Assembly: GCF_000702445.1 (NCBI RefSeq)
Contig: NZ_JNIF01000003.1
Coordinates: 2,790,001-2,854,000 of the forward strand
Direction: 5' to 3'
Source of the DNA: Bryobacter aggregatus MPL3
GTDB lineage: Bacteria; Acidobacteriota; Terriglobia; Bryobacterales; Bryobacteraceae
DNA: 64,000 bases
In this document: positions 1 through 8,052 of the stretch, piece after piece
Layout of the letters: each line of letters starts with the position of its first letter
How positions within the stretch are numbered: position 1 is the stretch's first letter
Notes under the pieces: model-generated
The model's database searches: none
Told to the model about the DNA's origin: nothing
Seen by the model: only the letters and a program-made list of their open reading frames with translations
Translations under genes and position numbers: made by a program

Positions 1-1
1 G

Positions 2-484
2 GTGGTGCAGAGCTTTTCGAAGGCCTATTGCATGACCGGTTGGCGCTTGGGGTGGATTGCGGGCCGTCGCGATCTGGTAAAGCGGGCAACGGAGCTGAAT
101 GAATTCCATGTGTCCTGTCCCGCAGGTTTTACGCAAAGAGCGGCGCAGGCGGCGCTCGAATGGGGCGAAGATTTCGTATCGCAGATCCGCATGCAATTGA
201 AGGCGAATCGCGACTATTGCCTGGGGATGTTGCAAGACTTGCCGGGGGTGTCGATTCCGGAGGCCGAAGGCGCTTTCTATCTGTTCCCGAAGCTGGCCGG
301 TCTGACGGATTCCTTCGAGTTTGCCAAGCAGTGTCTGCTCGAAACGCATGTCGGCATTGCGCCGGGCGTCGCGTTTGGACAGGGCGGGGAAGGGTCCATT
401 CGCATTTGCTATGCAGCCGATCGCAGCGTCCTGGAGCCCGCGATGGAGCGGCTGGCTTCCTACATCTCCAAGCGGCCGCGGTAG
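2..484 (+). CDS. PLP-dependent class I/II aminotransferase, C-terminal part
   Basis: The reading frame is open at the left edge, so only the last 160 residues of the enzyme are seen. The visible part begins within the PLP-lysine block SFSKAYCMTGWRLGW; the lysine at visible residue 7 should form the Schiff base with pyridoxal phosphate, and the following GWRLGW segment is typical of fold-type I aspartate-type aminotransferases. Near the end, the stretch GSIRICYA contains the arginine that normally binds the substrate alpha-carboxylate. The amino-donor specificity cannot be told from this fragment. The 3' end overlaps the end of the convergent gene by 25 bp. I am sure of the family and not of the substrate. 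Confidence 0.9.
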   Translation: MVQSFSKAYCMTGWRLGWIAGRRDLVKRATELNEFHVSCPAGFTQRAAQAALEWGEDFVSQIRMQLKANRDYCLGMLQDLPGVSIPEAEGAFYLFPKLAGLTDSFEFAKQCLLETHVGIAPGVAFGQGGEGSIRICYAADRSVLEPAMERLASYISKRPR

Positions 485-1062
485 GTCATCCCCTTGCGTG
501 GATAGACCGCCATCCGGTAGGGGGTTCCGGTGCCTGGAATAAAGAGTTCGAAGGTGAGTTCCTTCGCCTCTGCCGCCGCGCCTTTGGGGAAGATGAAGCG
601 CGTATAGGGGTCCGTTGGCGAGGGTGGAAAGTAGCCGGACATCTTGATCTTCTGCTTGCCAACGCGGAGGAAACTCTGGTTTTCCATGAGCGCCATGTCA
701 TTGGCCGCTTGCGTGGAAGAGGTGGGGACCGCAACGGCGAGCACGATGTACTTGCCCGCGTCACGCTCAAGGAATTCCTGGTATTCGTCCCAGGCCGGAT
801 CGACGATTGTTTCGACACCGGCGACTTTCTTGATGCGCCGCCGCCTCATCTCTTTTTCCGCTAGTTGGACCGGGAGCGCAGTGGCGAGAAAGGTGGTCAC
901 TCCATCGCGAACGCCCGCCGCGCCGGTGGATTCCGCGGGCTGCGCCCAAGGTGAATTCGCGAAGAAATCGAGCAGCTGTTGTTCGTCCCAATCAGTCACT
1001 GGAGCCGTTTCCCAGAACGGTGCAGCGACCAATAGAACCAGCAACGCGATCAACTTCGTCAT
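460..1062 (-). CDS. Secreted acidobacterial protein of unknown function (SPWA-motif family)
   Basis: A 200-residue protein with an N-terminal signal peptide (MTKLIALLVLLVAAPFWETA), followed at about residues 28-40 by the short motif FFANSPWAQ, which I recall from small exported acidobacterial proteins of unknown role. The rest is predicted soluble, with a C-terminal beta-rich half ending in YRMAVYPRKGMTYRGRLEM. No catalytic motif is recognised. It should be periplasmic or envelope-associated. The coding end overlaps the end of the aminotransferase gene by 25 bp in convergent orientation. It starts 18 bp from the start of the divergent mutarotase-like gene, so the two must have closely packed promoters. 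Function unknown. Confidence 0.7.
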   Translation of the reverse strand: MTKLIALLVLLVAAPFWETAPVTDWDEQQLLDFFANSPWAQPAESTGAAGVRDGVTTFLATALPVQLAEKEMRRRRIKKVAGVETIVDPAWDEYQEFLERDAGKYIVLAVAVPTSSTQAANDMALMENQSFLRVGKQKIKMSGYFPPSPTDPYTRFIFPKGAAAEAKELTFELFIPGTGTPYRMAVYPRKGMTYRGRLEM

Positions 1063-1080
1063 ACCGTTATCCTAGCGGGA

Positions 1081-2001
1081 ATGGAGCTTTGTGCGTATCG
1101 AGGACGGAAGGCGTATCGACTGGAGAATGATCAACTTCGTTTGACGGTGTTGGCCGAGGGCGGCCACATTGCCGAACTGCTACATCGATCGAGTGGGGTG
1201 AATCCGTTGTGGACGCCGCCCTGGCCGACGATCGAGCCTTCGGCCTATTCGCCGGAACAGCATCCCGAGTACGGCAGCGATGCGGAGTCGAAATTGCTAT
1301 CGGGCATCATGGGACACAATTGGTGCGTCGATTTGTTTGGCCCCCCGTCGAAGGAAGAGGCTGCTGCGGGCTATACGGTACATGGCGAAGCCTCTGTTGT
1401 TGCCTATGACAAGGACTTCAAGGCGCATCTCCCGTTATCGCAACTCGACGTGCAACGCCAGATCGCGCTCGAGGGCAACCGGGTTGCGATCGTCGAGACG
1501 GTCCGCAATCTGCTGCCCTTTGACCGTTCGATTGCCTGGCAGGAGCATGTGACGCTTGGGCCGCCCTTTGTCGAGCGCGGAGTCACCCGCCTGCATGCGC
1601 CCATTCTGCGCAGCGCAAAGCCGAATGGGGAAGAGTTCGAATGGCAGGATCGTGTGTATCCAACGGCGATGCGCAGTGCAGACTTCCATGCGCATCTGCT
1701 CACGGCTGGCGCAGTGGCGATTGAGAATCCGCGCTTGGGCCTGGAGCTTCGCTATGACTGGAATCTGCAGGATTTCCCGTGGCTGGGGATTTGGGAAGAG
1801 AATTGTGACCGGCAGTTTGCGCCTTGGAATGGTGAGACGCTCACCTGGGGCATCGAGTTTGGCGCGAGTCCGTTTCCCGAGTATCGCTTCCGCCGTGCGA
1901 CCCGCGGCCTGTTCTGGGGCGCGCCGACAGCAGTGTGGCTGCCTGCGCATGGAGTCCGGGAGATTCGCTATGGCTTGACGCTGCAGGAGACGGGCGCGTG
2001 A
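1081..2001 (+). CDS. Aldose-epimerase/mutarotase-fold protein
   Basis: A 306-residue cytosolic protein (no signal peptide) that looks like a galactose-mutarotase-type beta-sandwich. Features are an N-terminal segment ending in LAEGGHIAELLH (residues 20-40), the central YTVHGEASV block (about residue 100), the histidine expected in such folds, and a C-terminal GVREIRYGLTL strand. It probably binds or modifies a sugar, but the substrate is unknown. There is no clear Shine-Dalgarno sequence; a TATCCT hexamer (1068-1073) lies 7 nt before the ATG, so the message may be leaderless. Its stop overlaps the GTG start of the next gene (GTGA at 1998-2001), indicating translational coupling with the CoA-transferase. 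Confidence 0.65.
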   Translation: MELCAYRGRKAYRLENDQLRLTVLAEGGHIAELLHRSSGVNPLWTPPWPTIEPSAYSPEQHPEYGSDAESKLLSGIMGHNWCVDLFGPPSKEEAAAGYTVHGEASVVAYDKDFKAHLPLSQLDVQRQIALEGNRVAIVETVRNLLPFDRSIAWQEHVTLGPPFVERGVTRLHAPILRSAKPNGEEFEWQDRVYPTAMRSADFHAHLLTAGAVAIENPRLGLELRYDWNLQDFPWLGIWEENCDRQFAPWNGETLTWGIEFGASPFPEYRFRRATRGLFWGAPTAVWLPAHGVREIRYGLTLQETGA

Positions 2002-3245
2002 CGGCAGCGCAGGCAGTCGCAGTTGTTCAGTCTCAGCAGCGCGTCTTTGTCCATCAGGCTTGCGCGGTTCCGTTCCCTTTGTTGGATGCGCTGACGGCGC
2101 GTGCGGCCGAGTTGCGCGGGGTGGAGATGATCCACCTGCTCACCCTGGGGCCGCTTGCCTATGCCGATCCCAAGCACGGCGACAGCTTCCGTCACAATGC
2201 GCTGTTTGTGGGTGCGAATGCCCGGCCCGCCGTACAGAGCGGGCGGGCGGATTATCTGCCGGTCTTCCTGAGCGAAATCGAAGGACTCTTTCTTGATGGG
2301 ACCTTGCCGATCGATGTCGCGCTGTTGCAATGCACGCCTCCTGACCGGCATGGCTATGTGAGCCTGGGGCCCAGCGTGGACGTCGCCTTGAGCGCTGCAC
2401 GCGTGGCGCGGCATGTGATCGCGATTCTGAATCCACGGCTGCCGCGTACGCATGGCGATAGCTTCCTGCACAGGAGCGAGATCGACGTTTTGGTCGAAGG
2501 TGAGTTTGAATTGCCGGAGAGCCATGCAAAGGAGAGTACGCCGGAGCAGCGGGCGATTGCGCAGCATGTCGCGAATTTGATTCCCGACGGGGCAACGCTG
2601 CAGCTTGGGATTGGGGCGATTCCGGATGCCATCGCGGTGCTGCTCACGAATCATCGGCACCTCAGCGTACACACGGAGATGGTGAGCGATGCGATCCTGC
2701 CGCTTCTCGAATCGGGTGCCGTGGACCATCGCGATAAGAAGATTTATCGCAATAAGGTGTCTGCGGGCTTTGCGATTGGCTCGCGCCGCCTGATGGACTT
2801 TCTCGATGACAATCCGCTCTTTGCCTTTCATCCGACGCGGCTGATCAATGATCCGCTGCTGATTGCACAGAACCCACGTGTTTGCGCGGTGAACGCGGCG
2901 CTCGAGATCGATCTGATGGGACAAGTTTGCGCCGATACGATTGGCCCCTTGCAGCATTCGGGGATTGGCGGGCAACTGGATTTTATTCGCGGTGCGGCGC
3001 GGAGTGAAGGTGGGATGCCGTTTCTTTGTCTGCCCTCGACGGCAAAGGGTGGGACCCTCTCGCGGATTGTTCCCCAGCTCAAGCCGGGCGCTGCGGTGCT
3101 GACCACACGCGGTGATGTGCAGTGGGTGGTGACGGAGTTCGGTGCCGTGAATTTGCGAGGGAAGAACCTACGCCAGCGCGCAGAGGCGCTGGTTTCGATT
3201 GCACATCCAAAGTTTCAGAAAGAGTTGTCTCTCTCGATTGCTTAG
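1998..3245 (+). CDS. Acetyl-CoA hydrolase/4-hydroxybutyrate CoA-transferase family protein
   Basis: A 415-residue protein of the two-domain CoA-transferase family that moves CoA between acyl groups (acetate, butyrate, 4-hydroxybutyrate type substrates). The N-terminal half has GSRADYLPVFLSE-like sequence and the LGPSVDVALSAA block. The C-terminal half contains LQLGIGAIPDAI and SVHTEMVSDAILPLL, whose glutamate is the expected acyl-CoA thioester nucleophile, and HSGIGGQLDFIRGA. The GTG at 1998 was chosen because it overlaps the preceding stop and removes an unrelated upstream extension that lies within the mutarotase-like gene. The 3' end shares four bases (TTAG, 3242-3245) with the convergent dehydratase stop. 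Exact acyl specificity cannot be assigned. Confidence 0.85.
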   Translation: MTAAQAVAVVQSQQRVFVHQACAVPFPLLDALTARAAELRGVEMIHLLTLGPLAYADPKHGDSFRHNALFVGANARPAVQSGRADYLPVFLSEIEGLFLDGTLPIDVALLQCTPPDRHGYVSLGPSVDVALSAARVARHVIAILNPRLPRTHGDSFLHRSEIDVLVEGEFELPESHAKESTPEQRAIAQHVANLIPDGATLQLGIGAIPDAIAVLLTNHRHLSVHTEMVSDAILPLLESGAVDHRDKKIYRNKVSAGFAIGSRRLMDFLDDNPLFAFHPTRLINDPLLIAQNPRVCAVNAALEIDLMGQVCADTIGPLQHSGIGGQLDFIRGAARSEGGMPFLCLPSTAKGGTLSRIVPQLKPGAAVLTTRGDVQWVVTEFGAVNLRGKNLRQRAEALVSIAHPKFQKELSLSIA

Positions 3246-4201
3246 GCGAGCTTGCCGAGCAGTTCGAGATCGACGTTGCCGCCACTCACCACCAGGCCCA
3301 CACGGCTGATCCCGCCCGGAATCTTGCCTGCCAGGGCGGCGGCGATACAGACCGCACCACTGGGTTCAACGACAATCTTGAGCCGGGTGAGCGCAAAGCG
3401 CATCGCCTCATAGATTTCGTCCTCGGTAACGAGCAGGATGTCTTCAACCAGTCGCTGGACGATCGGGAAGGTGATGTCGCCTGGTTTCGGAGTACGGAGC
3501 CCATCGGCAATGGTCTGGCTGCCTGCTACTTCAACCGGCTTACCGGCCTTCAGGCTCAACGCATGATCGTTGGCTAATGCAGGCTCGACGCCGAAGACCC
3601 GAATGGCAGGGTTGATGTCCTTGGCGATCAAAGCGCAGCCGCTCAGCATACCCCCGCCGCCGACGCAGACCAGTAGCGCATCCAGATTCGGAATTTCTTC
3701 CAGCAACTCCAGTGCCAGCGTTCCTTGGCCCTCGATCGTCCATGGGTGATCGTAAGGCGGAATCACGGTTGCGCCTGTTTCTGCTGCGATCTGCCGGGAC
3801 AGGGCTTCGCGGTTTTCGGTGAGGCGGTCGTAGGTGATGACACGCGCACCCATGTCGCGCGTATTGGCGATCTTGATGCGCGGGGCATCCGAGGGCATCA
3901 CGATGGTGGCGGCAAGGCCTGCGGCGCGGCTCGCGTAGGCGGCTGCTTGCGCGTGGTTGCCGCTCGAATAGGCGATGATGCCACGGGCCCGGTCGGCCTC
4001 AGGAATGCGCTGGATGAAGTTGGTAGCCCCACGCAGTTTAAAGCTGCCGGTGCGTTGGAAATTCTCCGCTTTGAGAAAGCAGTCGAGGCCACTGCGCTCT
4101 TTGAGTCCGCGGGAAGTCAGCACCGGGGTGCGATGGACCAGACCCGCAATCCGTGTGGCTGCGGACCGGACGTCCGCAGCCGTGGGCGATGGCAATTGCA
4201 C
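3242..4201 (-). CDS. Threonine dehydratase/serine racemase-like PLP enzyme
   Basis: A 319-residue fold-type II PLP enzyme. It has the PLP lysine motif GSFKLRGA (about residues 52-59), the phosphate-carboxylate loop SSGNHAQA, the glycine-rich phosphate-binding loop VGGGGMLSG and the terminal VVSGGNVD. It should deaminate threonine or serine to the 2-oxo acid, or racemise serine. The C-terminal ACT-like regulatory domain of biosynthetic IlvA is absent, so the catabolic or racemase type is more likely. Translation starts at a GTG whose first base (4201) coincides with the last base of the upstream dehydrogenase stop, so the two genes are coupled in one minus-strand unit. Confidence 0.87.
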   Translation of the reverse strand: MQLPSPTAADVRSAATRIAGLVHRTPVLTSRGLKERSGLDCFLKAENFQRTGSFKLRGATNFIQRIPEADRARGIIAYSSGNHAQAAAYASRAAGLAATIVMPSDAPRIKIANTRDMGARVITYDRLTENREALSRQIAAETGATVIPPYDHPWTIEGQGTLALELLEEIPNLDALLVCVGGGGMLSGCALIAKDINPAIRVFGVEPALANDHALSLKAGKPVEVAGSQTIADGLRTPKPGDITFPIVQRLVEDILLVTEDEIYEAMRFALTRLKIVVEPSGAVCIAAALAGKIPGGISRVGLVVSGGNVDLELLGKLA

Positions 4202-5172
4202 TAGTAGCCTACGCTCTTGTCAACGAGGTTCTGGAGTGCTTCGCCCTTCACAAAGCGATCGAAGTTGGCGAGGAAGATCTCCATCGAATCCTCAAGCCAG
4301 GTGCGCGAGTGGTCGGCGGTGTGGAAGCTGACGAGGATGTTGTCCAGGCTGTAGAAGACGTGGCCTTCGGGGAGCGGTTCCACTTCAAAGACGTCGAGCG
4401 CTGCACCGCGAATCGACTTCTCCTGCAGGGCTGTGATGAGCGCCCGCTCATCGATTGCGTTGCCGCGTCCGAGATTGATGATGACCGCATCGGACTTCAT
4501 CGCCTTCAGCTCTTCAGTGGAGACAATGCCCTTGGTGTCGGGTGTGGCAGGCATCGCAAGGAGGAGATAGTCGCTGACGGCCATGAGTTCCTGCTTGCGA
4601 TCCATGCCCCAGATTTCATCGGCGCACTCGTCGCCCGCGGATTTTTCAGGACGGCGGCGCAATGCGATCACCTTCATGCCGAAAGCCTTGGCGCGGCGGG
4701 CGGACGCTTTGCCGATGTCACCGTAGCCGAGAATGCCGAGTGTCTTGCCCTGCAGCATGTCGATGTCGAAGACATCCCATTTGCCGGCTTTCTGGCTGTT
4801 CAACATGCGGCGCAGATCTTTTGCAAAAAACAGCATGGCGGCAATGCAATATTCGCCGAGTGACTGGCTATAGGCGCCCTTTGCATTGGTAACCGGGATA
4901 TGGGATTCCCGGAGGCTGGTGGCCATCAGATGATCGACACCGGCAGACAGGGAGTGGAGCCAGCGCAGTTTTTGCGCCTTGCCGATGGCGGCATTGACAG
5001 TCGGCGTGGGCGCACCCATGCCAGTGAGGATGACGTCGGCATCGGCAGCGAGTTCTTCCACCCGGGCAGGGTCTTTGGTGACTTCATACTGCACCTTGTC
5101 TCCCAATTTGGGGAGCAGACTGAGGTAGCGTCCGCCGGGCTCGGCGATCACGAGGAGTTTTAGCGAGGACAT
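4201..5172 (-). CDS. D-2-hydroxyacid dehydrogenase family protein
   Basis: A 323-residue NAD(P)-dependent enzyme of the D-isomer 2-hydroxyacid dehydrogenase family (phosphoglycerate, glyoxylate and lactate dehydrogenase relatives). It contains the Rossmann motif LGILGYGDIGKASARRAKAF and the segment IINLGRGNAIDERAL, which holds the catalytic arginine region, then DVFEVEPLP with the catalytic glutamate. The terminal histidine motif reads SFHTADHS rather than the more usual PHxAG form. The ATG at 5172 (MSSLKLLVIAEPGG) was chosen because the family begins here; the frame stays open upstream but encodes an unrelated tail. It is followed directly by the dehydratase-like gene, suggesting linked amino-acid/hydroxyacid metabolism. 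Confidence 0.85.
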   Translation of the reverse strand: MSSLKLLVIAEPGGRYLSLLPKLGDKVQYEVTKDPARVEELAADADVILTGMGAPTPTVNAAIGKAQKLRWLHSLSAGVDHLMATSLRESHIPVTNAKGAYSQSLGEYCIAAMLFFAKDLRRMLNSQKAGKWDVFDIDMLQGKTLGILGYGDIGKASARRAKAFGMKVIALRRRPEKSAGDECADEIWGMDRKQELMAVSDYLLLAMPATPDTKGIVSTEELKAMKSDAVIINLGRGNAIDERALITALQEKSIRGAALDVFEVEPLPEGHVFYSLDNILVSFHTADHSRTWLEDSMEIFLANFDRFVKGEALQNLVDKSVGY

Positions 5173-5220
5173 AGGGGTTAAATCGCTAGGATAACTTGGC
5201 CCGGGCTCTTCTCCGCTGGT

Positions 5221-5235
5221 TGCTAAACTGAAGAC
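5221..5235 (+). promoter_or_regulatory. Extended -10 promoter giving a leaderless start
   Basis: TGCTAAACT (5221-5229) is an extended -10 element (TG, one base, TAAACT) placed 6 nt before the GTG at 5236. There is no Shine-Dalgarno sequence between. Transcription would begin at or within a base or two of the start codon. No good -35 is seen at the right distance, which extended -10 promoters do not strictly need. Confidence 0.4.
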
Positions 5236-5895
5236 GTGGCGGAAGTTTGCAGTTGCGGTACACAGCTCGTTGAGAATGCTCGTTTTTGTCATCGATGCGG
5301 CGCGCCCACATCGGTCCTCATTCCTGAGGAAGAAGCGGTTCCGGAAGAGGTCGAGCAACTTCTCGAAGCAGTGGAGCTGAAAACAGCGCCTGCTGAGATC
5401 AATTTCAGCAATGGCACTGCGGTTCGAGTGGGTCTGATCGTTGCGGCTATCTCGATGGCAATCTTTGGCCCGCTGGCAAATCTTGGGGGCGGCGGCGCCT
5501 CATTTATCGGAATTGTGCTGCTGACGATCTTCGCCGGATCTTTATCCGTCTGGTTCTACCAACGCCGTACCGGCGAACCGCTGACGGTGGTGGCTGGCGC
5601 GCGGCTCGGCTGGATCACCGGCGTTTTTATTTTTGCGCTGTTCCTGGTGCTCTTCACCATCTCGTTCATTCCTGCTCTTGAGTCTGGGGAGATTCAAAAG
5701 CTGCAGGAAGCGGCGCTCAAACAGAATCTTTCCGATGCCGACATGATGAAGGTAAGAGAAGTGTTTGAGAGCCCGGTGATGGTGTCGATCCTAGTGATTC
5801 TCGCGATGGTTGTTCACTTCGTCGGGGCCACGACGCTCACCAGCATCGGCGGCATGTTGGGCGCGAAGCTTCTCCGACGCGACCAGAGTCTTTAA
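5236..5895 (+). CDS. Zinc-ribbon membrane protein, unknown function
   Basis: A 219-residue protein. The N-terminus is a short zinc ribbon (CSCGTQLVENARFCHRCGAP; cysteines 5, 7, 18 and 21). A glutamate-rich linker follows, then four predicted membrane segments around residues 63-82, 88-108, 124-146 and 182-203. A charged loop with KLQEAALKQNLSDADMMKVRE separates the last two. This ribbon-plus-membrane arrangement is common in acidobacterial proteins of unknown role. It starts with GTG directly after an extended -10 element and so may be leaderless. The last 105 bp overlap the convergent small membrane gene. No enzymatic motif is visible. Confidence 0.7.
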   Translation: MAEVCSCGTQLVENARFCHRCGAPTSVLIPEEEAVPEEVEQLLEAVELKTAPAEINFSNGTAVRVGLIVAAISMAIFGPLANLGGGGASFIGIVLLTIFAGSLSVWFYQRRTGEPLTVVAGARLGWITGVFIFALFLVLFTISFIPALESGEIQKLQEAALKQNLSDADMMKVREVFESPVMVSILVILAMVVHFVGATTLTSIGGMLGAKLLRRDQSL

Positions 5896-6015
5896 GCTCA
5901 GGCCGCCCATGAGCACCCACACGGCCAGCCGCATGTCTCCATCGAGAGTGAAGTAGGCCAGGAGGGCGAAGAGCAGATAGCCGCCCAGGGCAAAGATTAG
6001 TTTCGAGCTTTTCAT
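5791..6015 (-). CDS. Small membrane protein coupled to tonB
   Basis: A 74-residue protein with two closely spaced hydrophobic helices (about residues 6-24 and 31-47) and a charged tail. Its ATG overlaps the stop of the upstream tonB-like gene (ATGA, read on the minus strand at 6012-6015). That is the best evidence that it is translated, by coupling. The last 105 bp lie antisense to the end of the zinc-ribbon gene, where the encoded tail (residues about 48-74) is low in hydrophobicity and may be unconstrained. No family recognised. It could be a short accessory to the TonB complex, but that is inference from position only. Confidence 0.5.
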   Translation of the reverse strand: MKSSKLIFALGGYLLFALLAYFTLDGDMRLAVWVLMGGLSLKTLVASEKLRAQHAADAGERRGPDEVNNHRENH

Positions 6016-7046
6016 GGCATGTTGTACGAGAAGGCGAACTGCAAGCGCACTACATCGCCCTTGAACTCCGCAGGCAATGGCGGAAATGGGTTGGACGCGC
6101 TGATGCCAGCAACGGCGGCGCGGTCCAGCGCCTCCGTGCCAGAGGGTCCGGAAATCACAAGCTTCGGCACCCGGCCGTCTCTGCTGATCGAAAACTGAAT
6201 CATCGTCTTACCACGGCGTCCGTAGTTTGCACTTTCTGGAATGACAGCAAACCAGTTCTTGCGGACAATGGCGAGGATGCGTTTGAGGTAGGGCCGGAAG
6301 TCGACACCTTGCGGATCGCTGAGCAATTCGAGGCTGGAGCCGATCTGGTTCTGCGGCCGCATCGGATTGGCGGGCGAGGGGAGATCGGTCACGACCTGGC
6401 CGCTGGTGCCCTGCGAGGCTCCGGCAGACTGGCGGGCCATGTCTTCCATGCTCTGGCGCTGCATCTGGGGAATGCGGCCGTCGGCGAGGCCTTTCTTTGC
6501 TCCTGCGGCCTGGCCCACATTCTCAAACGGACTTTTCTTCAACTGTTCCTGCGGCCTGATCTCGGGAGGCGGCAACTGTGGGGTTCCGAGTTGTGCCAAT
6601 TGCCTGGTGTCGGGCGCAATGGGTTGTAGCTGCGGTGGGGCCTCAACGGGCTGCTGTTGCGGTTCTGAGCGCGGCGTGGGCGTTGGCGGCGGGATGTAGG
6701 TCTTGGGCGCGCGGCGATTCTGCAGGCTCGCGTTGAGGTCGTCGACATTCAACTCCTGCTTGATGGGGCCCTTGTTCTTTTCCTTCTGCGTCAGCTCAAA
6801 GCGCGGGGCCACCAGCGGGATCACTTTGCGCTCGACACGCGGGGCGTCCTGCGGCGGGACGTAGTGGCTGTCAAAGAGGCTGCGGGGCGCCATCAGGATC
6901 AGGCCGAAGAAGACCAGATGGAAGACCACCGACAGGATGGCCGCGATGCTGCGCTTGGGGCGCAGAGAAGCCTCGTCCCAATCCCGGATGAGATTGAGTT
7001 CTTCTACAGGCGAGTTGGTGGGATCAGATGGCAGAATAGCCGGCAT
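6012..7046 (-). CDS. TonB-family energy transducer
   Basis: A 344-residue TonB-type protein: a cytoplasmic N-terminus, one membrane anchor at about residues 33-52 (SIAAILSVVFHLVFFGLILM), a long proline/glutamine-rich periplasmic spacer (roughly 105-190), and a TonB C-terminal domain from about residue 255. That domain has RKNWFAVIPESANYGRRGKT and a KLVISGPSGTEALDRAA segment. It would carry inner-membrane proton-motive energy to outer-membrane receptors; exbB and exbD are not in the window. It starts 23 bp inside the end of the upstream oxidoreductase gene and is followed by an ATGA-coupled small membrane gene, so the three form one operon. Confidence 0.85.
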   Translation of the reverse strand: MPAILPSDPTNSPVEELNLIRDWDEASLRPKRSIAAILSVVFHLVFFGLILMAPRSLFDSHYVPPQDAPRVERKVIPLVAPRFELTQKEKNKGPIKQELNVDDLNASLQNRRAPKTYIPPPTPTPRSEPQQQPVEAPPQLQPIAPDTRQLAQLGTPQLPPPEIRPQEQLKKSPFENVGQAAGAKKGLADGRIPQMQRQSMEDMARQSAGASQGTSGQVVTDLPSPANPMRPQNQIGSSLELLSDPQGVDFRPYLKRILAIVRKNWFAVIPESANYGRRGKTMIQFSISRDGRVPKLVISGPSGTEALDRAAVAGISASNPFPPLPAEFKGDVVRLQFAFSYNMP

Positions 7047-8004
7047 CCTGCAAGGTCTCTCTCACGACTCGAGCGTGTAATTCGATTTTATCAACCACTT
7101 CCATCGCAACCTTCAATGCTTGTAACGACGTCTCGCCGTCTACCTTAGGTTTCTCGCGGCTGCGGACACTGTGGAGAAAGGCTTCGAGTTCCAGCCGCAA
7201 AGGCTCGTTTTTGACCACGGCAAAGGGCTTGATTCGCACTTGCTGTTGTGTTCCGACCTCGATGCCGAAGAGCTCCTGCTTCGAGTAGTCGAGACTCAGA
7301 TAGGCGCCGGGCTGGAAGACACGCATTTTTCGCACCTTCTCGGTGGAGGCCCGGCTGGCCGTGAGATTCGCGATGACGCCACCAGGGAAGGCCATGCGGA
7401 CATTGGCGATATCCACCTTGCCGCTGAGGATCTGGATGCCCGCCGCCTCGATCGAGACCGGCAGCTTGCCGATGAGGCCGAGCAGGATCTCAATGTCGTG
7501 GATCATCAGGTCGAGGACAACATCGACATCGAGGCTGCGCGGGGTGAAGATGCTGAGGCGATGGATCTCAAAAAACAGCGGCAGCGTGACGGCCTTTGCC
7601 AGCGCGGTGACGGCGGGGTTGAAGCGTTCGAGATGGCCCACCTGGAGGATGCGCTGCTGTTTTTGTGCGGTCTCGACGAGGCGGGCGCCACTGGCGATAT
7701 CGAGCGCAATCGGCTTTTCGACCAGGATGTCGAGCCCGGCTTCCATCAGCGCGCAGCCGACTTCGGCGTGGGCGATGGTGGGGACGGCGACGACACAGGC
7801 TTCGGCGTTCTGGGCCAGCTCGGTGAGCGACGAGAAGGTGCGGACGCCGAACTCAGCCGCAACGGCTGCGGCGTGTTCCGGATTGAGATCGTAGATGCCG
7901 GTGAGCTCGGCGCCGGGGAGTTCCTTGAGAACCCGGATGTGGTTGCGTCCAAATGCACCAGCCCCAGCGACCGCGATTCGAACGACTTTTGCGTGGATGT
8001 CCAA
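7024..8004 (-). CDS. Gfo/Idh/MocA-family NAD(P)-dependent oxidoreductase
   Basis: A 326-residue soluble oxidoreductase. The N-terminal Rossmann motif AGAGAFGRNH is at residues 13-22. The EKP motif conserved across the family is at residues 96-98 (LVEKPIAL), and the HDIE segment in the second domain likely contributes the catalytic histidine. Related proteins in Gram-negatives act on UDP-sugars, for example 3-dehydrogenation of UDP-GlcNAc for amide-linked lipid A (GnnA type); that role is possible but unproven here, and no GnnB-like aminotransferase is adjacent. The start is TTG, with AATACT 6 nt upstream and no Shine-Dalgarno sequence. The end overlaps the tonB start by 23 bp. Confidence 0.8.
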   Translation of the reverse strand: MDIHAKVVRIAVAGAGAFGRNHIRVLKELPGAELTGIYDLNPEHAAAVAAEFGVRTFSSLTELAQNAEACVVAVPTIAHAEVGCALMEAGLDILVEKPIALDIASGARLVETAQKQQRILQVGHLERFNPAVTALAKAVTLPLFFEIHRLSIFTPRSLDVDVVLDLMIHDIEILLGLIGKLPVSIEAAGIQILSGKVDIANVRMAFPGGVIANLTASRASTEKVRKMRVFQPGAYLSLDYSKQELFGIEVGTQQQVRIKPFAVVKNEPLRLELEAFLHSVRSREKPKVDGETSLQALKVAMEVVDKIELHARVVRETLQDAGYSAI

Positions 8005-8052
8005 ACTACCAGTATTTCATCTGCGTTATGATTCCACTTCGGAGTCAGGTGA

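Noticed and set aside
1968-2975. A 335-codon minus-strand frame inside the CoA-transferase
   Set aside because: Shadow frame; the plus-strand family motifs are clear and the antisense translation is Arg/Gln/His-rich.
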